Assembly: GCA_028023455.1 (NCBI GenBank)
Contig: JAQFVV010000042.1
Span: 8,331,922 to 8,395,921 of the forward strand
Direction of reading: 5' to 3'
DNA: 64,000 nt
Source of the DNA: Epiperipatus broadwayi
Taxonomy: Eukaryota > Onychophora > Udeonychophora > Euonychophora > Peripatidae
Shown: positions 1-13,000 of the stretch, piece after piece
How positions within the stretch are numbered: the stretch's first letter is position 1
Layout of the letters: the number at the start of each line of letters is the position of its first letter
The notes under the pieces: model-generated
The model's database searches: none
Seen by the model: only the letters and a program-made list of their open reading frames with translations
What the model was told of the DNA's origin: nothing
Made by a program: the position numbers and the translations under genes

Positions 1-1200
1 ATCAAGATATGTTTTTTTAACTTGATATGACAATGTCTTTATTGTCAACATATGCTAACATTTTTTGCCAAAATGTTATTAGCAGACTTTTGCAGAATCT
101 GAATTTTTTTTCCCAAGTTATTAATCGTTTTCAGTGTTGAAGGAAATAATTCTTTAGCCATCTTTTCAAAAATGACATCTAATACAGCAAGTAGACTAGA
201 ATAATGTTTAACAATTAGCACATAGCTTGAATTTTTTCATTCCATCTTGTGTCTGAAAGATTTTGAAGAGATTGTGTTTTTTAGTACTTTCTAGCATTCA
301 GACTTGTAAGTGAACAAAATATAGAAGCTTTCAATATTTGTGAAAAATATTCTAACATCTGAGTCGATTTTTATAATATTGAATTCTATGTAGTTCATTG
401 AATGTGCTCTGCAGGAGAATTCAAACCACATTTGTTTTTTTTCTAAGGTGTGGAACTTAATGCCATTTATTTTACCATGCATATTTGCACCATTGTCATA
501 GCCTTGTGATTAAAATCTTGGAGAGATATATTGCTTTTACCTGAATTAACAAGTGTTTCTTTTGTTATTTTTCTCCAATTTTCGAAGTGAATTGCATAAA
601 CTTACTGAAATATTTATTCACTTCAAATTAATCTGAATCTTGTTTTTTGTAATATGTATCTGAAATTTAGGACATTTTGATTATTATGAGAGATAACTGG
701 GATTGCATCATTATTATTATTCCATGGAAAAATTTATTGTTTCTTTAAGTCAAGAATGGATTGGAAAATTTTGTCTACACAAAGTTCAATAAACTCATTT
801 TGAGAATACTATAACAAATAATGTACTTGACCCTTCATATATTTTTACCTTCCATCTGATATTGTTGAACTTTGGTGGGGTATTGTGTCATTTTGTTGTA
901 GTTTATAATCAATATTAAAATTGCTAAAAAATTTCCATTATGAACTTCTCCAATTTTTATGTTATGTCTTTAAAGAGGCAATCCTCTTAAGTAATAAAAT
1001 AACATATTTACAATCTTTCAGAAGTACTTTCCACTTAGTTATCTCACAGTAAATTTGCAATTGTAAATCTTTATAGATTCCATGTTCTTTTAATGACTGT
1101 AAAAGGGATCTAAGACAAATATAGTTTTCTGCATTTAGCACTTTTGGCATGAAGAGCAAAGATTATATAATGTTATCCATGATTTATTTCTAGACAAAAA
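1..1200 (-). pseudogene. hAT-type transposase remnant (ZMYM1-like, DUF4371 family)
   Basis: Read on the minus strand, broken frames give family landmarks in the right order. Near 1160-962 there is an N-terminal stretch with LKEH and ITKWKVLLK. Near 835-770 lies QNEFIELC, then QGYDNGANMHGKINGIKF near 510-430, AHSMNY near 415, and SLQNLSDTRWNEK near 275-240. These match the TTF-zinc-finger/DUF4371/hAT-dimerisation transposase family (established family knowledge). Stops and frameshifts separate the blocks, so the copy is dead. The C-terminal dimerisation part would lie beyond the left window edge. Weak coding-like sequence may continue to about 1650. No terminal inverted repeat or target duplication was found. 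It lies antisense to and upstream of the ANKFN1-like exons and is probably intronic. Confidence 0.75.
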
Positions 1201-3901
1201 TCCTTTTTGTACTAAATAGTTTAAGTTTTTGTTCCTTGATGCATAAATAATACAACATGATAGACAGGGAAGAGTTTCTATTGATGCAGTCCATGTATCA
1301 TGAAAAATTTTCTATTGTTATTTTATTTTTATATAAAACAAAAATCTTGAAATTCTTTACCATTAAGATTTTTTGTCAGCGTCTTATAAATCTTTTGGAA
1401 TTTTTAAAAGCTAATAGTTTGTTATATCTCTTGTAGCAGGTTAAGATTACTTGTAGCTAAATCACAGAATCATCCTATTTTATATCAGAATTTTTAATAG
1501 AATCTGAAACTCAAGCATTAACTTATAATGTTCTTTCACAGTTCTTCCTTCCTTAAGATTTTCATTTGCAATTTTTCCTTCAATTGCAGCAAGATCACAT
1601 GTAGCAATTCTCTTTTGACTGCTCATGAATCCATTTGATATTGAGTTTCTATTTGAACTTCAATGTCATACCATGATAGTATCAGGAGTTCTACTCTTCT
1701 TTTCAGATCTAAAAAATGTGTTTATGGATTGATAACATGTTTTTGGCTCTCAGATTTGTTTTGCCTTTTGAATGCTGGACTTAAGTTTGTATTTTGAATC
1801 AGACAGGAATAATAATAATTAAGTTTTTCATGAGAAAAACTAGTTTTCCTTACATTATAATTGATTTGCTACTTTGCAAATGAGTCTAATAACTATCATT
1901 GTCCTAAATAGAGATGAACAAACGTATAAATTAGTTAGTTTTCATACATGATTTTACTTGAGTAAATTTGGTGCTCCTCAGGGATTATATCAAATTGCGA
2001 TTGAAACTCCAAGTTAAATATTATATATAAATAAAAGTTATAACTCCTATTTTGTTTGCAGGAGAAATAAAATAAAAGTTATTTTTATTTACTAATGTCA
2101 ATTCAAATAAGAGAGATTCTTCTTAAATAAAATTCTGTATAAAACCTCTTCATGTCAACTTAATAAACCAAAAGAAACTGCTTTATCACTGCATCAAAAA
2201 ATAATCACAATAATAGCTTATCAAAATTATTCTAATTTATAGGGCAGTTACTATAATAATAAAAAATTTGCTTAGAAGTTATTCTTTTTATACTGCATGT
2301 ATGTAGAAAAATCGAAGCTGTTTTTTTTTCTTTGTGTCAACAATCATCATCCAAAGAGTGATCAAATTCTCAAACCAAACAAATCTTAAAAATCAATAAT
2401 GGTATAAAATAGGTTTTTTTAATAAATAAAATAAAACTATTATTCATTTCCATGCATTTCATGATAAATGATCAATAACACTAAGCGATGCTGAAAAGTT
2501 TTTGTGGATTAAATTTTTAACTTATAGAATTTGTAAAGTTATCATATTACATAAGTTATAGTAATAAAAGTACTTAATAAATTTCTTATCAGTATTATGT
2601 TTCTAAATAGATTACACAGACATTTTTCTAAACTTTACTCATGATAATAAACCAAATCAAGTCTTGTAGAATGTCTATTTCATATATTTGACTTTAGCAA
2701 TGAAATGTGTTTTCACAGAAGCCATTATGCCTGGTGTAGAGAGTTCATTTGGCCTTATCCAAGTCTGTGCCAAAAAAGATATCATCTGCCTTGTAATTGT
2801 TCTTTTTTTTTGTATGCCATGGTTTTAATTGATGGCAAATTTGAACTTTGAATTAAAAAGTAAATGGTTTACTTTTAAGATATTAAAATGGGCATGTGTT
2901 GTTCATCAACATAAATAAGAATGTGAATGGTGATAACTTACACCAAAAAGTTAGTGTGATGAGAAAATAATTCTAATTAGATAGACAAAATGAATGTCAA
3001 TATTTTAGAAAGCTACTTTTTATCTTCTGTTCATCTCAATTAATTGACTGTTCCTTCTCTAATCCCCTGCTTTCCTCTTTATAGGGGCTATGCAATAAAT
3101 ATATGAATTTATTGTTTAATATGTTATATTTCTATAGAACAATCTATAGGTGCAATGTGTGAAATACTATTTAAATAATTTATCACTTAATTGAATAAAA
3201 TTATTCAAGGATAATTTGATAAATTATAAGTATCTGTATAAAATAGAAAAAATAGTTTTATTTTTTAATTCATAATTTCTCTTAAAGTGGTACAAAGCAA
3301 GTAATCTACTTGTTTTTGTCTTCATCCAGAAAATATTTAATTTAGTGCTGATGAAAGTTTAATATATTTAGTTTTTAATTACTTATCCACTAATTCAATC
3401 ACTCTAGACTTTAGTGAAATGTACAAAATAATAGTAACAAAAAAATCAATCAAAGAATACAATAATAAGGTTCTATGTTATAAAAAAGTTAATGAAATAT
3501 AAAAAAAGTTCATAAGTTTGTATCTGCAGTAAAATTTTATTTGCATTGTGTATTACAGTCAACAAATCTACATAATTTATTATAATTATTTTTTTCTCTT
3601 TATTTATTTAATGTAACTGGCAAATGTTTTACTAGAATTTGGATAATTAATGTTTGTATCTTACAAGTCCAAAAAAAAAATTATTACAACAGAGAATTAC
3701 AAATAGTTTAAATAAAAGACAATCTTAAAATTCTATTCTTAATTCAAATCATTTATCTACAGATACATTTCTCTATATTTAGGCATATGCATTTCCTCTT
3801 ATAGGCATGTATTTTTAATTTGAATTTTTATATTATTACAAAATTATTTTGTTAATTATATATTCAAAAAGAATCAAAAGTTTTGTTCCTTCATATTTCA
3901 G
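1201..3901. other. AT-rich non-coding stretch, probably intron
   Basis: No exon or RNA gene recognised. Sequence from about 1200 to 1650 may be more of the decayed transposase. The rest is AT-rich with short homopolymers. It lies upstream of an exon that starts in phase 2, so it is probably intron of the ANKFN1-like gene whose 5' part is outside the window. Confidence 0.5.
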
Positions 3902-4054
3902 AGAAGAATGGGAATGGCTTCATTCCTTAGACAATAGTAGATTGGATATTGTACCAACCGCAGCTCAGATAGAATTTCAAGAAAACTTGTCTCAAGCAGC
4001 TAAGCAACTTTTGAATATGCTAGAAGTCACTGAAGATGAAGTTTTTAATCACAG
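3902..4054 (+). CDS. ANKFN1-like, first visible exon
   Basis: Acceptor TTCATATTTCAG ends at 3901 and donor GTATTT starts at 4055. The exon is 153 bp and both borders are phase 2. It encodes a helix-rich segment ending TEDEVFNH, and the split arginine codon is completed by the next exon. ATG-initiated reading from 3849 crosses intron sequence and is not a real start. Confidence 0.8.
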
Positions 4055-7000
4055 GTATTTTATTGTTTTTTGTTTTGTTTTTTAAAAGTGTATACTTTAG
4101 TAAATATTTTTAATAGTTTAAATAATTTTAATATATTTTATTTCATAATTCTACATATTCAAAATTATTAAATGGTAGTTAGATAGAGTTATCTCTGAAT
4201 GCATAATTAAATAAATTATTTAACCACTAAAATCACATGATCACAATTTCTTATGCTTGATCATAACTATTATTAAATCAGGCAAAACTCTCTATACAGT
4301 AGTGCCACTCAGTGCAAGCCAGAGTAATAAATGGATACCAGAAGGCTTATGCATAAAATCCCTATCTAGTGCTTTCTGGCATCCATTGATTACTCCTGCT
4401 TGCACTGAGTTGCAGTACTGTATGGAGAGTTTTGCCTGTTTTAAATAAATGATTTCCTAGTAAATTATGTATTATGTGCATTAAAATAAATATTGCCATA
4501 TAAATTATCCTTGCACACATTAATATATGGTGATGCTACGAACTACACTATATTTTGTTTCAAGTCTCTCTGGCATTCAACATATATAGCATATAATAGC
4601 TAATCTTTTATTGATAAATATTGATTAGAATAGAAATATATATTGTTTATTGAACTGAAAGTGTACTTTACCTTTCAACACCCATATATATAACAGATGC
4701 ATATTATAAACAAATCAGAAACTTTTTGTTTTTTATAGAAACAAAATAAAATGTTACATTTTGATTTACAAGTATAAAACTTAATCTACCCACAGTTTAG
4801 TAATGATCATTTATTAAACTAGAGATTGCCTTTTATTGTATCTTTATTTATATTATTTCAAAAGAATGTGTGGTCGTGTTGAGGTTATTTAATGCATTTA
4901 TAAAAACATAATAAACCATGTAATCTCTTTACAAAGAAATTACCATCTCTTATTTTTTCTTTTCTCTTAGAAAATAATTTATTATGCAAAATATTGAAAA
5001 ATATATGTGGTTTCTGCATTATCACTAAAAAGTAATGCTAATATATTAGCAATAAAATGCTTAATGATTAAAATGGAGAAAAAAAAAAAAAAATCAACAG
5101 TTTCAAATTTTGCTTGATGCTGACAAGAGAAAATAATGATTACATAAAACTATAAATGTTTTTGTATCTGATTATTTCACCTGCACATTAAAATCCTGAA
5201 GGCTATCTGGGTGTTTTTGATGTCATTGATAAGACAGTACAGCCAATTGCTCCATGAATTCCATAAATGACACTTGTATTAAAAATATTTTTTTATATTG
5301 TAAAATATTTATTGCCAAAAGTTATTTAAAACTTTAAGTAGAGTAATATATATTAAGGCCATAACCTTAAGACCATGCGCCTGAAAAATGACAGTATCCC
5401 CAGACTAGTTTCTGGCTTGTCGCCTTTGTCAGTGAGGAGCTTTTGATCTGAGAGCACTGCACCTAAATCTTAGGATATAATGCAACCCTCCACCAGCCAC
5501 CTTTTATCTCTACTTAACTACAAAACTATGAGAATGAAATTGAAAACACAATAATATTTTCAATCTAAGCTCAATAGCTTATATAGTCATAATTAGATGG
5601 TGATCATGTGATCCCCCAAAAAATACTAAAATCAATTATTATGTAAATACAACTAATTAAACTTTTTAAAAATACTTATTTCATTCCAATATCAGCCTTT
5701 CAAGCTAATTGATCCCGCACCTTTTGAGAGGAGAGTATTCATTTATTTAACACTCTCAAAAGGCGTGTGCTGAATTAGCTTGAAAGGCTGATATTGGAAT
5801 GAAATATAATTGCAAGCACGGCGCTAGATAAAATATTTGCTTATTTACTCATAAAAATACTTATTGTAACTGTTACTTGAGATTCTATTCAAAGATGCTG
5901 CTAATTGTAGCAATGTCAGAAATTTCATATTCGGTGAATTTCAGCAAATTCCTTAAGATTCCTTTGTATTTATCAATGTGTGTGAAACTAGTACCATCAG
6001 AGCTGCTCCTTGCAGCATCTGTAGTGGTTGCAAGTGATATGTTTATCTACTCTGGTTTCTCTTCAGAATGAATAATTTTTTTTTTTGTTTTCATTTAGAA
6101 TGAGCAATAAAATATTTTTTCTTGTAATTAACATTTCTAAATTAATATATAAATATTTCATTACAGAAAAATATATTATTTTAAATATTTATCATGATGA
6201 GTATTGGTGTTGAATACATATAAAAAAATTAATTTTCCCAATTGACATTATGTAAAAAAATTGAAATATTATTTGTCAAAATAAAAAATACATTAGATCT
6301 TTTAACAATAAATAATTGATATGGAAAAATAAAATGGTCATGTAGTTGTGAAATTAGAATTGCTCTGTTTGTTTGTTTGTTTTTGCTTACTTTTTGTGGT
6401 GTTACTGTAATAAAGCACACCTGCTTAAACATTTTTTTTTTGTTTATAACTCCATTTGTTCTTGTATTATCATCCCATTTAGAAATTACATATTTCACAA
6501 TGGTAGTTCTTTCTCTTGTGTTTTTTTTTGTTTGTTTTAATTCATTAGATGAAAATTGTTGGTATCTAAAAATATTTCACAATTGTCATTTTCAATGATT
6601 TTATCTTTTGCTGGCTTATCTTTTCCTAGAGGGCTATATTAATATTAGAATTGTCCAGGTTTTATGCAATGGCTCATTTTACTTTTATTATAAGAAATTT
6701 GTTTTAATTTTATTTTCTACTGAAATTAATTTTATTAGCATACTGTATAGATTGCATTGAACACTAATGCCTTCTCATTATTATCTCTGCTGTGATTAAT
6801 TTTTTTTTCCTTAGCTATTTTTCATCGGTAGATAAAAAGCTTATTCACAAAGATTTTATGTTTAAATGTTTTCACTAATTTTTTTAAATTTTTGTTGACA
6901 AAATCTGTGATTTTTTTTTTTACTCTGAGATATTTTATGAGATAAATTGTTGATTGTTATTATTTTTGGACAATTAATTAAATTTTTAAACTCTTTAAAT

Positions 7001-10000
7001 CAAACTGCAATGATCTCAAAACTTTTCATTAAAAAAAATGTCAAGCATTGGTGGTCGAGAGCTCAGCGACGACTGAAGCAGTTGTCCAGGGCTAGCGGGT
7101 TCCCTTCCTGGCTGATACTATGATACATGGAGGGAAAAAATGATTTGCACTTTATTTAAAAAAACTGAATGTTTCAGGGTTTATATACTTTGATGAATAG
7201 AATTTTTTTTGTTAATTATTATGTTTTATAATTAAATGCTACCATAAATTCAAATTCTATTATATTCAATATAATAATAAAATTTGAAATGTTTTAATAA
7301 ATTAAAAACTTTTTTTTCTTTTTTTTAGAATTTATGATGTTGAAGTAATTGAATTTAGTAGTGATGTTTCTTTTATTTTGGTTTTACCACCTGCTGAGAA
7401 TGTATGTTCTATTCCTGGTCAGAATGATGAATTAACTCACAAAGATGGTTATTTATCTCTTCCAGTTCAAATTTTTGAAATGGGTAAGAAAATGTATGCT
7501 TTGTAAATTTAATTTTAATATGAATGGATTTTGCATTGGTAAATATATATTAGCAATAAGACATCAACAATACTAATAGATATATGCATAAACATAAGTT
7601 TAAGAACTTTGTAGTATCAATGTCAATGACCTTGTTTCACATTTATGTTGAACTGATTTTTTAGATAACCTAGGATTTTTTTTTTTTTTGGGGGGGGGAG
7701 GGGTGATTCAAAATCAACCTGGCTAGTTATCTAATTATTAATTAATAAATTGGGTAATATTTTTTCATAATTGAAGAATAAAGATCAAAGAATTAGCCTA
7801 GATTGGGCAGATGAGTATTGATATTCTGAAAAATAAAATATAAATATGTAAACATGAGTAATTAATGAAATCTAAATGTGGTGCTAAGCAGATATTTAGG
7901 CTGGCTAATTTACACCTATTGGCTTTTTTTATTGAGGAGCGCTGATTGTTATTTTTACTCAACAATTATTATTACTTATTTTTTTACTAATAACTTCAAG
8001 GTTTTAATTTCAACCCTCCTTAACTTGCTTGTATAGCAATGTAAATCTAACAATATATCAGCAACCATACATGTTAATGACCTCAATTGGATTTTCTGCT
8101 AAAAAGATTACTATTCACCAAAAAAAAAAAAAAAAAAGCTTTTTAATTCAATTACATACATTAACTGTATAATCAGAATTTAATTGAATAAGTTGTAAAT
8201 AAGCAATAAGATATTATACAGATTAATATTTTAAGATTGTTTATTTGGGAAATATATGGGTATTATATTCATGATTAATACTACTTAGATTGTGATAGTC
8301 AAATATCTAATGAAACTATACAAAGGTGCTGATATAGTACGCGCTCAGTGACCATTTTGAATTTTATGAGTACTGAACACATTTTATCTTTATATGCAAA
8401 TGGGGGCTTTTAATTTCAGTTTTTATATAAATAAATAATAACTTAGAAAAAGAAAATTATAATTTTATACTATTTTAGTTCTACAATTTTTTTTTTTTTT
8501 TTCAGTTCACATGGCTACGTATCAAAGAGAATTTATTAATAAGTATTCAAGGTTATCATCCATTTTAGAAATGGATACCATTATGGCACAACATGCTCAT
8601 AGAGAAGTAAGTAGAACTCTTGAAAAATAATAATTTTTTTATTTTTATCTTACATTCATTTAGAGTTATTTTAGTATGTTCAAAACAAATAGCCCAGTGA
8701 TTTGCCTGTGGATTGGACTTGGAAATTTTCGAAAGTAGAGGAATTAGAATCAAATTATTAATATTGTTAGTAAATGACTGTTTAGTTTATGTACATGTAT
8801 AAACTATTTTCTTGTGAATTCTTTTTAAACTTGACATTAATTATTTAAAAAAAAAAAAACAATAATGGGAAAGATTTAGTAAATAGATTTCTAGTTATGA
8901 TCTTGCATGAGGCAGTATAGTCAATAATGAATTAGTGGTAATTTGATTGAAGACAAAGCATTTTATTTAACAGATGATTGTATGCTTGAAAAGATCTTCA
9001 TAAATGTAATCTAAAAATGTCCTGTCTCACTGATAAAAATGCCAAAATTAAAAGATATAATGGTAATAAAGTTACACAATTCACTTTTTTGCTAAAAAGA
9101 GATTCATGGGGTATGCAAATTTTCGTTGATGAAAACTCCCCAAGACATGCCTATTCTTAATGAAATTCATCTTGTAGATAAAAGAGGTTTAAATGATATA
9201 TGTTTTTCCCTTTTTTAGAAGAGCATTGCCAGTGAAAGAAAGTGTCATGAATGTTGGAATAGTTAGGAGGTCTAATTTAATATCTTCTATAGGTATTTCT
9301 ATATATATTTTTTTAAAAAATAATGAAATTTAAAATTGTTTTGTGCAAATACCCATAACATTTTATCTATATTTATTTTCCAATTTTAGTTTCAGAAAAT
9401 TTAAATAGAGTGGTGGGGGGAGGGGACTTTTAATTTCTTACAATATTATTGTATTAATATGAATAAAAGACCATAGTGCTCACATATTGGTAGGAATACT
9501 AAAGTATGGTTTTGTGAATTATTATTGCCCAACACATGGAATATTTATCACAAACAATTTGTTCAGACAGAAAAATTCCTATAAAAGAATTTAATGTAAC
9601 AATGATTGACAATAAAGGAACTTATAAATTGATATAGTTAGAGTTTAGAACATTAAAAAAATCAATATTATATGAATATTTATAGTGATTCATTATGAAC
9701 TTTTCAAGTTTAAAATAATAGTGGAATTAGAAAAATAAATCGTATATTAGCAAGAAATTGGGTGTTCATTTGTTTAATAAACAACTGTTACTTTTGATAT
9801 GGTTCAATATTTTTTGAATGCTAAAATTGTCAATTTATGGTTGCAGAAGAAGTTTTAATATGCAGCAATGATATGTTAGTTTGAAAATATTGGAAATTCT
9901 TTAGAAATATATGGTCCTATCTGTTTTTAAGGATGCTTTTATTATTCTAGTTTAATGGAGATATAAAAGACTGCAGGAATAGAACATTATTATGCACACT

Positions 10001-13000
10001 GCTTCCAGTTTGAATTGTTTAATAGAACATTATTATGCACACTGCTTCCAGTTATACTTTGAATAGTTACTAAAAACTCACCATAATTTCAAAAAATCAA
10101 ATTATTAGAGATATGGCTTTTATTGTTAGAGAAATTTTTAAAAAAACTTTTATAATTTAAAAGGTTTGTGACAATATTTTATAATATCTGATTATCCACA
10201 GAAGTTTATTTCTATTATTTATACAGTAATTAATCTTGATACTGAGGAAAATTTCAGAAATTTAAAATAAAAATTGGTGATAAATGGAACTTTTCTACAA
10301 TCTATAACTTTGTTTTCATTTTTATTATACTGATCATTGGGACAGTTTATAAATAGATTCAAGAAACAGGCGATAATATTTAAAGATTAAGGGTTTTTTT
10401 TTTATTGATTGTGCTATGTTTAATAGCTCAAGCCTTTTAAAGAAATTTGTTTAATGATTAATGTTGAAAAACCTCAGGTGCTTTAATAGTTAGTAAGGGA
10501 GAGAAAAAAATCCAACAGTTTGGATATTGAAAATAGCAGAGACTTCAAAATGCTACTGTAAAATATAGACTATTTCCTCATCAAAATATAACTATACTCA
10601 TTTTGTTGTATTAAATATATTGTACAAATTTTTATCAGGGTAATGTAAAGACATTAAAAAAAAAATTAAGGATGCTTTATAGGTAATAATATAAACCAAT
10701 CAATATGTTCTTATATTTTATTAGGTCTGATAACAATGAATTTGATTGCAAGCATGTATTTTCATGGAAAAATGAGTAAAAAGTAATGGACTTTTTAAGA
10801 AAGTATTATATGATAAACTTAAGAATGATTTTAATGTGAAATATTGTAAATTGTTGTGCTTTTATTAGGAGCATATAGCTGAGTATGGAATATAATTAGG
10901 GATATCACAAAATTTTTCAGAAAAAAAAAATTATTGCAAAAAAAATTAAAAGTCAGCACCTTAAGATTTCAAGTAAACAAAGTAGAAGTACATACACATA
11001 TCATAAATCTCATCTTTAACTTTATGTGTGGGGTGAGAAGTGAGATAAATAATTACAAAAAGTCAAAGATTTATCCATGTTAATTTATGAATACCTGATG
11101 ATAGTAATAATATACAACAATGTGTGTGTAGTTTGACAGTTGGATAATCTTTTCAAAATTTCCTTCAATTTTGAATATACAATTTTATTTAGATATGAGT
11201 TATATAATCACCATAAAGAATTTATACATTATGTATATATTTTATTATTGTCATTAGAATATAGTCGTTAATGAGCGTGGTTATGATCTGTTCCAGGGGG
11301 GGGGGGTTAATTTCATAAAAGTCTGTCTGTGAAACAAATGGCATCATGCACATTGCATTCTGATTTTTGATCTAATTTATGTGAAATCATGTGATACTGT
11401 CTTTTAATTTTTCTTGTAGTAAACATTTCTTTATGAAAGTTTTCAACACTTTGCCTAATTATAATTCTACATTGATGTAAAAGAGAATTGTTTTAACTAT
11501 TAAAATGTTCCTTTTATATTTTTAATCTAATGACAAGAGACTATTATCCTATGCTTTTACATTTCACTGATAGAAGGTTTGTGTCTTTCATCATAGAATA
11601 AATTTGGCTGAATAACAACCTTAAATACCACTAAATTGCTTGAACCAAGGTTTTTTTTTTAAAACAAACAAACAAACAAATCCATTTTTTCAAGTTAGTA
11701 ATCATTTAAACTAGAAGTTGCTGACATTTTTTCTTACATTCATGGATGATAAAGCATTTGAGTTTTTTTTTAATATAAATGTTGAAATCAAACTCTTTAT
11801 AGATTTGTACAAAACATTAAGAATACTAAATTGCCAAGAATAATAAATTTCTCAGTGCATAAAAGTCAGTATTCTTTTTGCTTTCAAATTTAAAATCCTA
11901 CTCTTAAAGCTATAACATATTTTGATGGAGATTCATGAATTTAATTACAAACTATTTTAAATATTAGCATTGTAAGTCAGAATTAGCATATATCCTAAGA
12001 CAAGTTTACATCATCTGACATACTAAAATGTATATGCGGTATAATATGCTAGACAGCTAGTTATTTCCAATATTTCTGCCACATATGTTTTTAATTAAGT
12101 GAATTGATGCCTTGACCAAACTTATAAAGACAATATATTAATCACATTTTGCTTGCAACAAATCTTTACTAAGATATTTAATAAAATTGTTAAAAAACAT
12201 TTTTGCTATAGTCAATGACAATGATATCTTAATTTTATAAATTGAAATAATATAAACATTCTTAAAATCAGACAGTATAACTTTGTGGATACCTATATTT
12301 TTTAAAATTAAGATAGTTTTGAAACAATCATATCAACAATATATATTTAATGCTTATAGGGATCCCTTCAAAATATATGGTCTTTCTTCTTTTTAAGGCA
12401 TGTCCTTTTTGATATTTTCATAATGAAATATCAATAAATAGAAAACAGTGATGTGTAGCATTTGAAAAACTGCATGGGATTTGACTAAGTAGACTTGATT
12501 ATTTGAAATGTAGGAATTAAGGTAATTATAATTTCTAGAAAATATAAGATTGCCATATACTTATTTAGAGAGCATTTTATATATATGTTTGATCTTTATT
12601 ATAATTTATAACTAAAATTAAATGAAATATAATAGTTTTTTTAATTAGTGAAGAATGATAAATAATCATTTAAGAATTGATGATGTGAATGAAGATTGCT
12701 AAAAAAATATAGACTTGGAAAATAAATTTGTATAATAGATGTGTTTATATAATTAAAATTACCCCAAATCCAAAACTCAACCAGACTAGCCAAGAAAAAA
12801 TAAAATCAAAAACACAACCAATGGTTTCAATGCTACAAGCAGACTTCTCTAGTGTAAAGATGTACAAAATAACATCATATTTATATTAGACATTGATCAT
12901 AAATCCATTTATTTTCCCATTCACTCTTAATATTAAAAGAACTTTTAAATAAGATTAATTGCTTCAGTATAATAAATTTTCAATAATAAAGATTCTTCTT

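Larger units (their letters stand above)
4055..7328 (+). other. Intron holding family A repeats, a hairpin and a SINE
   Basis: Phase-2 intron. It contains a family A foldback element (4217-4440), a ribozyme-less family B 3' fragment (about 4825-4915), a family A fragment (about 5385-5612), a 33-bp-arm hairpin (5678-5805) and a tRNA-derived SINE (about 7044-7138). The rest is AT-rich and unassigned. Confidence 0.7.

Noticed and set aside
3849-4085. 78-codon ORF as an independent gene
   Set aside because: Its middle is an exon with clean AG/GT borders in frame with downstream exons; the ends are intron read-through.
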